NCBI GenBank assembly: GCA_022841475.1
Contig: JALHRJ010000023.1
Span: 1-64,000 of the forward strand
Direction of reading: 5' to 3'
DNA: 64,000 nucleotides
From: Cyclobacteriaceae bacterium
GTDB taxonomy: Bacteria > Bacteroidota > Bacteroidia > Cytophagales > Cyclobacteriaceae
The position numbers were made by a program, and so were the translations under genes. How positions within the stretch are numbered: the first letter of the stretch is position 1; each line of letters starts with the position of its first letter. Below the pieces are notes generated by a model. That model was not told the origin of the DNA and ran no database searches. It was given only the letters and a program-made list of their open reading frames with translations. Below are positions 1 through 8,274 of this stretch, in pieces.

Positions 1-764
1 TCATTTTGGATGTTGTCAAAGGTATACGTGAATAAACCCAAGCCAGCACTTTCCATTTTCCATCGCTGTTCTCCGGACACGATATAAACAGAGGCAGGCA
101 AGGCCTCACCTTCCATTTTTATTTTCAAAGTGAAATCTTCATTGAAGAAGGCAAGGAGACTTTCATTTTGCACAATAAATTGAAAAGGGGCTTGTGGTGA
201 AAACTCTTGATTGAATTGTACAATTCGTCTGGTACTCTGCGTAAAAATTCCTTGATTGATAAGTAACAGCAAAAGAATCAGGAAAAAAGGAATGAGAAAG
301 TATTTGGCGTACTTCTTATTTTCTCTTAGGTCAATCGCCTGCTCGAAGGCAACATGTTGTAATGAAACGGTCTTCTGATTAATACCAGCATCTAACAAAG
401 CGCTCCGGTTTTGTGTAGAAGCTAGTTGTATAAGGTTCAAAAGTTTATCCGATACATCGGGAAAAAAACGGCCGATTATTTTTGCGCTCTCTTCCTGGCG
501 CAAACCTTTTTTGTATATCCACCAGGCAATCGGTTCGCGAAGAAAACGGAAAATTGAAAAAGCGGCCACCGCAAAGAACGATGCAAAAATCACAAAGCGA
601 CCACCTTTACCTAGCCAAAGATTATACTCGATAAGCGATGCAATCAGGAAGTAAGCAAGAAGAATAGAAAGCGATAAGATGCTACCCCGAATCAATAGAT
701 TCAGGTAATATCTCCTTGTAAAGGAGTTTAATTTTTCATTGATCCGATTTATCCCCTCACCCAT
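1..764 (-). CDS. DUF4175-like membrane protein, N-terminal part (cut by left window edge)
   Basis: An open reading frame starts at an ATG at 764 on the minus strand and runs off the left edge without a stop, so only about 254 N-terminal residues are present. The visible part has an N-terminal cytoplasmic stretch, two adjacent hydrophobic segments at about residues 22-65, a charged middle region containing an IGRFFPDVSDKLLNLIQLA-type stretch, another membrane segment at about residues 140-158, then a soluble beta-rich region. This layout and the 'DKLLNLIQL' region resemble large Bacteroidota DUF4175 proteins, usually around 1,000 residues and of unknown function. The family assignment is from memory of the motif and is not certain. 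That it is a real membrane protein gene is well supported. Confidence 0.6.
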   Translation of the reverse strand, partial: MGEGINRINEKLNSFTRRYYLNLLIRGSILSLSILLAYFLIASLIEYNLWLGKGGRFVIFASFFAVAAFSIFRFLREPIAWWIYKKGLRQEESAKIIGRFFPDVSDKLLNLIQLASTQNRSALLDAGINQKTVSLQHVAFEQAIDLRENKKYAKYFLIPFFLILLLLLINQGIFTQSTRRIVQFNQEFSPQAPFQFIVQNESLLAFFNEDFTLKIKMEGEALPASVYIVSGEQRWKMESAGLGLFTYTFDNIQN

Positions 765-846
765 GTTTCCCTTTAAAACGAACTTATCCTAAAGATAGTT
801 TTTTATTGTACGAAGATAGGTGCGATGAACCCTCAAATCAAGCCGC

Positions 847-1227
847 TTAAGGAGTGATTTTTTGATCTGGAAAATGCCAATCATACTCCTTTTCGAAATA
901 TTCAAGCACATGCATTTTTAATAGTTTCTCCTGCTCCAGCAAATCAAAATGGGGTAGCTTTTTTACAAGTTTCCAGTGAGGCCACCCTTCTGCATCTTGA
1001 CCCTCCAATTCATAGTATCCAGCGAGGCTTAATACTTTGCAGATGGCTATGTGCATCAGGTCTTGCTTTTCTTCTTTTGAAAAAAGTCGTGGGCCCTTAC
1101 CAAGTTCCTGCATACCAATTATAAAGAGAACCGCATTGAGGTCTTTGGGCTTTTTTTCCAGCAGTTTTTCAATTTCTTGAAGCAAGCCGTGCCACTTACG
1201 CTCCAGATCCAAATCCCGTTGAAACAT
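847..1227 (-). CDS. Conserved small protein of unknown function
   Basis: 126 residues, soluble, charged, with no signal peptide or membrane segment. The reading frame is open back to 1392, but that extension lies inside the AhpD-like gene. The ATG at 1227 (protein starting MFQRDLDLERKW) begins 4 bases after the upstream stop, as expected for the second gene of a translationally linked pair. The middle has a conserved-looking 'GMQELGKG' and a 'KQDLMHIAICK' helix, and the C-terminus is rich in Trp, His and Phe. I recall similar proteins next to AhpD-like genes in Cytophagales but know no function. The pairing suggests a shared role, which is inference. Confidence 0.75.
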   Translation of the reverse strand: MFQRDLDLERKWHGLLQEIEKLLEKKPKDLNAVLFIIGMQELGKGPRLFSKEEKQDLMHIAICKVLSLAGYYELEGQDAEGWPHWKLVKKLPHFDLLEQEKLLKMHVLEYFEKEYDWHFPDQKITP

Positions 1228-1231
1228 AAGG

Positions 1232-1573
1232 CTATGATTTGGTGAGTTCTTCCCAATACTCAAATGCTCTGCGTAAATGCGGTACCACGATTGTACCACC
1301 AACAAGTGTGGCCACCCCCATGGCTTCATGAACCTCAGCGGTGGAAAACCCAACTTCTTTGCACTTACCCAAATGATATTTAACACAATCATCGCATCGA
1401 AGAACCAACGAACAGGTGAGCCCTATCAGTTCTTTGGACTTTACATCTAAAGCGCCCTCTTGATAAGCATTGGTATCGAGATTAAAAATGCGTTTGATTA
1501 TAAGATTATCGGCTGAGAGAATTTTCTCGTTCATCTTGCCGCGGTATTCATTAAATTGCTCTACAAGGCCCAT
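1232..1573 (-). CDS. AhpD-like carboxymuconolactone decarboxylase family protein
   Basis: 113 residues, the usual size for a small CMD/AhpD-family protein. The helical core carries the redox motif Cys60-Asp-Asp-Cys63 followed by His67, matching the CxxCxxxH active site of AhpD-type alkylhydroperoxidases, which use the two cysteines and the histidine to reduce peroxides or disulfides. The conserved Glu seen ahead of the Cys pair in AhpD itself is not in its usual place, so true peroxidase activity is uncertain. The start at 1573 gives an N-terminus typical of the family. It is followed after 4 bases by the conserved small protein and is divergent from comF with only 24 bp between starts. Confidence 0.85.
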   Translation of the reverse strand: MGLVEQFNEYRGKMNEKILSADNLIIKRIFNLDTNAYQEGALDVKSKELIGLTCSLVLRCDDCVKYHLGKCKEVGFSTAEVHEAMGVATLVGGTIVVPHLRRAFEYWEELTKS

Positions 1574-1597
1574 ACTTCTGGATTATTTTCCTCAAAG

Positions 1598-2326
1598 ATG
1601 AGTTCAATTCGGATTAAATCAAATGTTGTAAATCCTGCGCTAGACTTGTGCCGCGATTTTATCTCGTTGTTTTACCCACAATATTGTCTCGGATGTTCTC
1701 AAGCATTGTTTAAAGGTGAAGAAATTTTGTGCACCCGCTGCATTCGGGATTTGCCAAAAACCGGATACCATCTCGAAGCAGATAATCCAATCAAGCTACG
1801 ATTGGCCGGTCGATTACCCGCCAAACACGTAATGGCATTTTTGAAATTCAGAAAAACAGGAATTGTTCAACACCTGCTTCATCAATTGAAGTACAACAAT
1901 CACCCCGAAGTAGGCATAAGGCTTGGAAAAATTTACGGTAACGAATTGATGCAAGCTGGCTACACCAATGAATTTGATTTGGTTGTTCCGGTGCCTTTGC
2001 ACCAAACGCGCAAACGCAGAAGAGGCTACAATCAAAGCGCTTGTTTTGCACAAGGGCTAAGCAGCTCTTTGCAAATTCCCTGGGATGAAACCATCAGTAC
2101 AAGAAAAGTAGGCACCTCAACCCAAACCCGAAAAACCAAAGTAGAGCGCTGGGAGAATGTGAAAGATGTTTTTGCCATCCGCGAAAGCGAAAAAATAAAG
2201 GGTGCCCGGATCTTATTGGTGGATGATGTTATCACCACAGGCGCAACCCTCGAAGCGTGCGGCAAACATTTGATTGAAGCTGGTTGCAAAGAGCTAAGTA
2301 TTGCATGCCTTGCTGAAGCACAATAA
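1598..2326 (+). CDS. comF: ComF family phosphoribosyltransferase-like protein
   Basis: 242 residues. The N-terminus has a four-cysteine zinc-ribbon-like knuckle (Cys30, Cys33, Cys45, Cys48). The C-terminal half is a type I phosphoribosyltransferase fold with the PRPP-binding loop ILLVDDVITTGAT at about residues 205-217. ComF proteins take part in DNA uptake and recombination of internalised single strands in competent bacteria and are widespread in non-competent ones. The frame is open upstream to 1556, but that would overlap the divergent AhpD-like start. The ATG at 1598 leaves a clean divergent gap and puts the Cys knuckle at the usual distance. A strong hairpin terminator follows directly. 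Confidence 0.9.
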   Translation: MSSIRIKSNVVNPALDLCRDFISLFYPQYCLGCSQALFKGEEILCTRCIRDLPKTGYHLEADNPIKLRLAGRLPAKHVMAFLKFRKTGIVQHLLHQLKYNNHPEVGIRLGKIYGNELMQAGYTNEFDLVVPVPLHQTRKRRRGYNQSACFAQGLSSSLQIPWDETISTRKVGTSTQTRKTKVERWENVKDVFAIRESEKIKGARILLVDDVITTGATLEACGKHLIEAGCKELSIACLAEAQ

Positions 2327-2331
2327 AAAAA

Positions 2332-2349
2332 ACCCTCCGAAGGGAGGGT
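2332..2349. terminator. Bidirectional rho-independent terminator between comF and gldJ
   Basis: A perfect 7-bp stem (ACCCTCC at 2332-2338 with GGAGGGT at 2343-2349) and a 4-base loop sit just after the comF stop. On the plus strand it is followed by a T-rich tail. On the minus strand the A-run at about 2323-2332 becomes a T-run. It can therefore stop both comF and the convergent gldJ transcript. Confidence 0.85.
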
Positions 2350-2378
2350 CTTTATTAATAGAGTAAACTTTAATTCTC

Positions 2379-3683
2379 TTAGTAGTTTGATCCTGCACGG
2401 ATCATTGCGCAACGGAATCCAATGGTAGCAGTCGCTGAATCTTCATCTAAAAATCTGCGGGTACCCGGTGACATCCAGTAAGCAACATCTTTCCATGATC
2501 CACCTTTGTAAACACGAACCTTATCTGAAATCAAGGATATAAAACCTTGTGGGTTTTTAACGTAATCAAAGGTGCGGATGTTCTTTGTTGTACCATCAGG
2601 CATTGTAACGGTAGAGTCTCTGGCTTCTTTCGTATAGCGATTTCTGTATTCACTATGACTATCAATGAAGTCATCTCTGCGGATAGGGTTCAGATCATCA
2701 AAGTCTTGGTGCGAAAGAGGACGATAAACATCCATTACCCACTCACTAACGTTACCAGCCATATTATAAAGCCCGTAATCGTTAGGAGGATATTCATAGA
2801 TGTAGGAAGTGATCAACGCACCATCGTTAAGTCTTCCGGCAATACCGGCATAGTCACCACGACCGCGCTTAAAGTTTGCAAGGAATGAACCCATTTGCTT
2901 TCCATAAGGATTACGTAATGCATGTCCATCCCAAGGATAAATCCGCTGGTGGGTTTGCATTTCGTCTAGCCATTGGGTTCCGATCAATGCCTGAGCTGCA
3001 TATTCCCACTCGGCTTCAGTAGGAAGACGATAAGCAGGAATTACAACACCAGACTCTAATGGAATGCGGCCTGCACCTGTTTCGGGTGCAGCGATACCTG
3101 CTTTTTCAGCCAGGTCGGCATTAACTTTAGCAGTTCTCCATTTAGCATATTCGTTAGCTTGTTTCCACTTAACACCCACAACCGGGAAATATCGGAAACC
3201 GGGATATCTTAAATAATGCTCTACATAAGGATCGTTAAAAGCAAGGTTCGAGCGCCAAACCAAGGTATCAGGCAAGGCCAGGGAGTAAGCTTTTCCACCA
3301 TCTACTTTAGTTGAATCAACGGATAAATGATAAAGGTATTCTAACCAATGTATATTGGCTATTTCAGTCTCATCCATATAGAATGAAGCCACTGACACAG
3401 TTCTCTCAACGTTGTCGCGGGATGACATCACATCTTCTTCCAGAGAACCTAACACGGTGCGCCCACCCTCAATTAATACCATGTTTGGGGCATCAGGCTG
3501 AGAGTTATATTCCATCACCGGAAAACCTTCGGCCGCATCACGGGTATACTTTAAACCCGTGGCCGTACTCAGCTGGCCAGGATTTTGAGCCGTGGGCTTG
3601 CCCCCTCGGTTGCCGAATAAAGAACAGGAGCTAATAATAGCCGATAGCGCAACTAACAACAGGAGAGACTTGAAATACTTCAT
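2379..3683 (-). CDS. gldJ: Gliding motility / type IX secretion lipoprotein, GldJ type (SUMF1 fold)
   Basis: 434 residues from the chosen ATG at 3683, which gives a clean SPII signal peptide (MKYFKSLLLL... with lipobox Cys at residue 20). The frame stays open to 3857, but the added residues precede the signal and look non-coding. An ATG at 3701 is a possible alternative. The mature protein is a formylglycine-generating-enzyme (SUMF1) fold with 'SFYMDETE', 'DTLVW', 'YFPVVGVKWKQA', 'LPTEAEWEYAA', 'NMAGNVSEWVMDVYRP' and a C-terminal 'YKGGSWKD...IGFRCAM'. The DTLVW and VYRP features fit GldJ better than GldK. GldJ is needed for gliding and stabilises other Gld components. The usual neighbours porU and porV are absent here, as are gldLMN, so the GldJ/GldK choice rests on sequence alone. 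Confidence 0.78.
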   Translation of the reverse strand: MKYFKSLLLLVALSAIISSCSLFGNRGGKPTAQNPGQLSTATGLKYTRDAAEGFPVMEYNSQPDAPNMVLIEGGRTVLGSLEEDVMSSRDNVERTVSVASFYMDETEIANIHWLEYLYHLSVDSTKVDGGKAYSLALPDTLVWRSNLAFNDPYVEHYLRYPGFRYFPVVGVKWKQANEYAKWRTAKVNADLAEKAGIAAPETGAGRIPLESGVVIPAYRLPTEAEWEYAAQALIGTQWLDEMQTHQRIYPWDGHALRNPYGKQMGSFLANFKRGRGDYAGIAGRLNDGALITSYIYEYPPNDYGLYNMAGNVSEWVMDVYRPLSHQDFDDLNPIRRDDFIDSHSEYRNRYTKEARDSTVTMPDGTTKNIRTFDYVKNPQGFISLISDKVRVYKGGSWKDVAYWMSPGTRRFLDEDSATATIGFRCAMIRAGSNY

Positions 3684-3950
3684 TTGCTTTTGGTTAGACA
3701 TAAAAGTAACCGCTAATATAAATAGATAAATCAATGTTTTCCAAAGGGTAGCGTTTTTTTGATGAATCCTTAATAGAAGGTGGCGACCCCGAACCGTTTG
3801 CTTAACGCTGTAAATCAGGCGATAGTATCTAATTCCAAAATGGGATAAAAATTCCATACCTGGGCTGAACTGACGTGCAAAAAGTGTGAAATCCTAATGA
3901 TCTGGGGTTGGTACATCTTTTTCTATAGGGTATTCCAAAAAATCAACCCC

Positions 3951-4202
3951 ATGATTACAATTGATGAATTTAAGGTTTCTTCTTTTGAAAAGAAATGTGA
4001 CCTTATTACAAATTACACTGAATTTATTGCGTCTCGTACACTGGAGGATACAAAAACATACCTCTATTACACCGGTGAGTTTTTTGTTGAAGTCTTCTAC
4101 TCAACCCGCTATAAAAAAGTTTTGATGATTCACGCATTCAACGATTCGGAAACCCTGGTACCTTACACTGAAGAGGTTTCGCTGATTGACTTGCTTTCAT
4201 AG
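3951..4202 (+). CDS. Small conserved protein of unknown function overlapping the mfd 3' end
   Basis: 83 residues from the ATG at 3951 (start MITIDEFKVSSFEKKCDL). A longer reading from 3897 adds a hydrophobic, unconserved-looking stretch and is less likely. The protein is soluble and acidic, with several aromatic residues and a pattern 'YYTGEFFVEVFYS...KVLMIHAFND'. I recall similar short proteins in Cytophagales but no function. Its last 40 bp overlap the 3' end of the convergent mfd gene, so the two transcripts must be antisense to each other there. Confidence 0.65.
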   Translation: MITIDEFKVSSFEKKCDLITNYTEFIASRTLEDTKTYLYYTGEFFVEVFYSTRYKKVLMIHAFNDSETLVPYTEEVSLIDLLS

Positions 4203-7200
4203 GAAGCCAGTGGCCCCAGTATATCGATGGCGGCATCTACTGTTGAAATGGATTCTATAGTAAGAATTAGTTTGCCCATACTATCCTTCATGCGGCACCG
4301 CTTATTATGACTCTGAACAAAGGATAAAATCTTTCCGAAAATATCGGATTTAAAATATTCATCTTTTCCGGAAATGAAGTAACCCCGCAGCTTGCCATTT
4401 TTTAAACTAAGCTTTTCGAAGCCCAGCGTTTCGCCTATCCACCGCAAGCGTACAGAATTAATTAATTGCTCAACGGAGTCGGGGAGAGATCCAAATCTAT
4501 CTTTTAAGGAATCCCTGAAACCAGCTAAACGGTTTTCGTCTTTGATATTATCAAGTGTGGCGTAAAGTTGTAAACGCTCACTAGTATTATTGATGTACGT
4601 GTCGGGAATTAGGATTTCCAGATCTGTTTCAATCGAGCAGTCGGGCACAAGCAATTTCGCTTTCGCGGAAAGTTCTTCCGCAAACAATTCCTTGAAATCA
4701 GTTTCTTTCAGTTCCTGAATGGCGTCATCCAAAATTTTGTGATAGGTATCGAAGCCGAGATCTGTAATGAAGCCGGTTTGCTCAGCCCCTAATAAATTGC
4801 CGGCACCACGGATGTCGAGATCGCGCATCGCTACTTTAAAGCCATCACCTAATTCCGAGAACTCTTCTAAAGCAGACAGCCGCTTGCGTGAATCAGATGA
4901 CAACAGGGAACTTGGTGGCGTTAATAGATAACAGAATGCTTTTTTGTTGGAACGACCTACCCGGCCGCGCATTTGGTGCAAATCACTCAAGCCAAACATG
5001 TGCGCCTGATTAATAATTATCGTGTTGGCGTTGGGGATATCCAACCCAGACTCTATAATGTTTGTAGATACCAACACATCATACTCGCCTTCAATAAACT
5101 TGACCATTACCTTTTCAAGTTTGTCGCCATCCATTTGTCCGTGTGCAATTCCCATACGTGCATCGGGCACGAGTTTGTAAATGGTGTTCGCCACCTGTTC
5201 GATATCACTTACACGATTGTGAACAAAAAATACCTGTCCGCCTCTACGAAGTTCAGCGCTTACTGCATCGCGGATGATACTCTCATCGAATGTATGCAAC
5301 TCTGTGGTTACGGGTTGGCGGTTAGGTGGCGGTGTTGAAATGATGCTAAGATCGCGCGCGCCCATAAGGGAAAAATGCAACGTGCGTGGAATTGGAGTTG
5401 CCGTAAGTGTGAGAACATCTACGTTAACCTTGAGTTCTTTTAATCTGTCTTTGACTTTTACGCCAAACTTCTGTTCTTCATCAATCACCAACAGGCCCAG
5501 ATCTTTAAACTCAACATCCTTACTTACGACCCTGTGTGTGCCAATAATAATATTAACTATGCCTTCTTTTACCTCTTTGATGATTTGTTTGATCTCTTTG
5601 TCGGTCTTAAACCTCGATACGTAATCAATCTTTACGGGCATACCAGAAAGTCGCTCCGAAAAAGTTCGATAGTGCTGCATGGCAAGAATGGTTGTGGGCA
5701 CTAATACAGCAACCTGTTTACCTTCTGTTGCAGCCTTGAATGCGGCCCGGATGGCAACTTCAGTTTTGCCAAAACCAACATCCCCACACACCAGGCGATC
5801 CATCGGATGCGGTTGTTGCATATCTCGCTTTACATCTTCAGTGGCTTTAGCCTGATCGGGCGTGTCTTCATAAATAAATGAAGTTTCTAATTCTGCCTGT
5901 AAAAATCCATCTTCATTAAATGCATAACCCGGAGCGCCTTTTCGTTTGGCGTAGAGTTCGATCAACTCCTTGGCGATATCTTTAACCTTCTTTTTGGCTT
6001 TCGCTTTCTTGCTATCCCACTCGCCACTTCCAAGTTTACTGATTGCGGGTGGCGTTCCGTCTTTGCCGGAATACTTCGAGATTTTATGCAGCGCGTGAAT
6101 GCTTACCGTGAGCAGGTCATCATCACGAAAGACAAGCCGGATTGCCTCCTGTTCTTTTCCATCCACTTCTTTCTTTTCGAGACCGGCAAACTTGCCAATG
6201 CCATAATCGATGTGCGTGACAAAATCTCCGGGTTGCAGGGTTTGCAATTCCCGGAAGGTGAGCGCCTTGGATTTTGAAAATTTTTCTTTTTGACGATATC
6301 GGTAAAACCGCTCGAAGATCTGGTGATCTGTATAACAAACAACTTTTAGGATATGATCTACAAATCCCTGTCGCAACGAAAACTCAAGCGATTGAAATCT
6401 GATTTCGGGATGAATCTCTTCAAAGATTCCATGCAGACGATCAACCTGCCGTGGCTGTTCCGTAGCTATGAAATTTGCACAGCCTTGTGTTTGATGTTCC
6501 AGCAGGTTGGTAGCAAGCAGCTCAAAGTTTTTGTTGAACGAGGGTTGAGCCGAGCTATTAAACACATACTCATACTTAGATTCAAGAGAACACTTAGATC
6601 CAAATTCAATACAGGATAAGTTTGTCAAACTTTTCAATATTCCCGCACCTGTATTAAAAAGTTGTTCAGGCTCCAGCACGACTTTCGTTTGACCGCTTTC
6701 GCGGAGAATCTTATCAAAAGAAGAGCTGGCCTTATCAAAACACTTCTCAACAATGTCTTTGGTAAGTTCAGTATCTTTTATCCAGATCCGCGAAGAAGGG
6801 GAAATGAAATCAAACAAGGACTGGCGCTCTTCCTGCACCAACCGGGTTTGAACATTAGGCATCAGACTTATTTTTGTGAGCGCCTCTACGGAAAGTTGTG
6901 ACCCCGGATCAAAACTTCGAATGCTGTCAACCTCATCGCCAATTAATTCTATGCGATAGGGGAGTTCGTGGGCGAAAGAAAAGACATCGATAATGCCGCC
7001 CCGGATAGCAAACTGACCAGCCTCAAAGACAAAGTCGGTTTTTTCAAAATCATAACCATGAAGAAACTCTTCCAGAAAACTCCGGTCCAGGATTTCACCC
7101 TTTGCTATCAGAAATGTATTTGTGGCCAGTGATTTTTTGTTGATTACCTTTTCTGAAATCGCCTCAGGATACGTTACAATTACGTTGCCATCAGCATGGT

Positions 7201-7543
7201 TGCTGATTTGATTAAGGACTTCAGATCGCATGAGAATGTTCGCATTCTCAATTTCATCATACTCGTAAGGCCGCTTGTACGACATAGGAAAAAAAAGAAC
7301 CTCCTTTTCGCCAAGCAAATGCTGAAGGTCATTTAATAGATACGAAGCCTCTTCTTTATCCTGGGCAATGATTACATGCGATGCCCGGACACTATTATAT
7401 ACAGCCGCAAAGACAACGGTATCCAGACTGCCATGAAGGCCTTTTATGCGAATGTTTGCATGAGCGGACGTACGAATTCCCTCGACCAGCGTCTGTACCA
7501 GGCTGTCCGCACGATAAATAGAAAGAAACTCATGCGCCTTCAC
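4163..7543 (-). CDS. mfd: Transcription-repair coupling factor Mfd
   Basis: 1,126 residues, normal for Mfd. The protein displaces stalled RNA polymerase from DNA lesions and recruits UvrA. The N-terminal third is the UvrB-homology region. The RNA polymerase interaction domain begins near residue 440 ('FVTHIDYGIGKFAGL'). The superfamily 2 translocase core carries Walker A GDVGFGKTEVA (about 587-597), the DEEQ box followed by KFGV (about 688), and TLTATPIPRT (about 717). The RecG-like 'MRGRVGRSN' follows and a TRCF C-terminal domain ends the protein. All core motifs are intact. An exact TAnnTTTG element on the minus strand lies 26 bases upstream of the start. Confidence 0.98.
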   Translation of the reverse strand: MKAHEFLSIYRADSLVQTLVEGIRTSAHANIRIKGLHGSLDTVVFAAVYNSVRASHVIIAQDKEEASYLLNDLQHLLGEKEVLFFPMSYKRPYEYDEIENANILMRSEVLNQISNHADGNVIVTYPEAISEKVINKKSLATNTFLIAKGEILDRSFLEEFLHGYDFEKTDFVFEAGQFAIRGGIIDVFSFAHELPYRIELIGDEVDSIRSFDPGSQLSVEALTKISLMPNVQTRLVQEERQSLFDFISPSSRIWIKDTELTKDIVEKCFDKASSSFDKILRESGQTKVVLEPEQLFNTGAGILKSLTNLSCIEFGSKCSLESKYEYVFNSSAQPSFNKNFELLATNLLEHQTQGCANFIATEQPRQVDRLHGIFEEIHPEIRFQSLEFSLRQGFVDHILKVVCYTDHQIFERFYRYRQKEKFSKSKALTFRELQTLQPGDFVTHIDYGIGKFAGLEKKEVDGKEQEAIRLVFRDDDLLTVSIHALHKISKYSGKDGTPPAISKLGSGEWDSKKAKAKKKVKDIAKELIELYAKRKGAPGYAFNEDGFLQAELETSFIYEDTPDQAKATEDVKRDMQQPHPMDRLVCGDVGFGKTEVAIRAAFKAATEGKQVAVLVPTTILAMQHYRTFSERLSGMPVKIDYVSRFKTDKEIKQIIKEVKEGIVNIIIGTHRVVSKDVEFKDLGLLVIDEEQKFGVKVKDRLKELKVNVDVLTLTATPIPRTLHFSLMGARDLSIISTPPPNRQPVTTELHTFDESIIRDAVSAELRRGGQVFFVHNRVSDIEQVANTIYKLVPDARMGIAHGQMDGDKLEKVMVKFIEGEYDVLVSTNIIESGLDIPNANTIIINQAHMFGLSDLHQMRGRVGRSNKKAFCYLLTPPSSLLSSDSRKRLSALEEFSELGDGFKVAMRDLDIRGAGNLLGAEQTGFITDLGFDTYHKILDDAIQELKETDFKELFAEELSAKAKLLVPDCSIETDLEILIPDTYINNTSERLQLYATLDNIKDENRLAGFRDSLKDRFGSLPDSVEQLINSVRLRWIGETLGFEKLSLKNGKLRGYFISGKDEYFKSDIFGKILSFVQSHNKRCRMKDSMGKLILTIESISTVDAAIDILGPLASYESKSISETSSV

Positions 7544-7568
7544 ACCAACAGAATTTGAAAACAGGTCG

Positions 7569-7576
7569 CAAATATA
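7569..7576 (-). promoter_or_regulatory. Possible -7 element of an mfd promoter
   Basis: On the minus strand the octamer reads TATATTTG, an exact match to the Bacteroidota sigma-ABfr -7 consensus TAnnTTTG, about 26 nt upstream of the mfd ATG. I do not see a clear TTTG -33 element at the usual distance, so this is only a candidate. Confidence 0.35.
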
Positions 7577-7591
7577 CCTTAACTTTATGCG

Positions 7592-7789
7592 ATGTATTAC
7601 GTTCGTTTGTTATTTCTTCTCATCAGCCTTACATCATTTTTTTTTATGATTCTGGGATTGATAAAACCCTGGATCATGCTGTGGTGGGAAGATGTGCAAA
7701 ACCGGAAAAAAGTAATTCAACTTTATGGCACTTCGGGTTTGTTGTTTTTAATTATTTATTTCGTACTGAAAATTTTTGTTGACCTATGA
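7592..7789 (+). CDS. Small two-helix membrane protein
   Basis: 65 residues with two hydrophobic segments (about residues 5-25 and 45-63) separated by a short polar loop containing 'WWEDVQNRKK'. The predicted form is a small inner-membrane hairpin protein. Its stop overlaps the start of the redoxin lipoprotein by four bases (ATGA arrangement), which argues for translational coupling and that both are real. I recall short proteins of this shape in Cytophagales but no function. It is divergent from mfd with under 50 bp between starts. Confidence 0.7.
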   Translation: MYYVRLLFLLISLTSFFFMILGLIKPWIMLWWEDVQNRKKVIQLYGTSGLLFLIIYFVLKIFVDL

Positions 7790-8274
7790 TGAAGCGAGTA
7801 GTATTCTTGATGTTGGTAATGTTTCTGTTTACACAATGCACAAAGGAAGAGAAGAAGACACCGGTGGTGAAAAGAGAAGTTAATGAACTGCCTTACCTCA
7901 CGTTCAATAACCTGGATGGCACACCCACCACTACCCGCGACTTACCTGGCGGCAGCATCATTATTTTATTTAATACAGATTGCGACCATTGTCAACGGGA
8001 AGCCAAGGCCATTCAGGAGAAGCTGACTTCGTTTAAGGAGAGCACACTGCTGTTTATTGCGGCCGATCCTGTAGAATTGATTCAGAAGTTTGCCAATGAT
8101 TATGGACTTGCCAACCAACCCAATGTTCGCTTTGGAAAAGCGGAAAGCGAAGATGTTTATATGAATTTTGGGTCTATTCCTACTCCGGCCATTTATGTTT
8201 ACTCGAAGGAAAAGCGATTTGTAAAATCGTTTCTGGGCGAAACTCCGGTCGATCAGATTATTTTGAGTTTGTAG
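7786..8274 (+). CDS. Thioredoxin-fold lipoprotein
   Basis: 162 residues. The N-terminus is an SPII signal peptide with the lipobox Cys at residue 18. The body is an AhpC/TSA-thioredoxin-like fold with the redox pair Cys66-Asp-His-Cys69 in 'NTDCDHCQREA', and a cis-proline region 'GSIPTPAIYVY' near residue 130. It probably acts as a membrane-anchored periplasmic thiol oxidoreductase. Its partner may be the small membrane protein it overlaps. A DsbD homologue elsewhere in the window (45545-47590) could supply reducing power; that link is inference. Its 3' end overlaps the convergent outer-membrane protein gene by 17 bp. Confidence 0.85.
   Translation: MMKRVVFLMLVMFLFTQCTKEEKKTPVVKREVNELPYLTFNNLDGTPTTTRDLPGGSIIILFNTDCDHCQREAKAIQEKLTSFKESTLLFIAADPVELIQKFANDYGLANQPNVRFGKAESEDVYMNFGSIPTPAIYVYSKEKRFVKSFLGETPVDQIILSL

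Noticed and set aside
3684-3857. N-terminal extension of the gldJ frame
   Set aside because: It precedes a complete lipoprotein signal peptide and would bury it; no conserved features.
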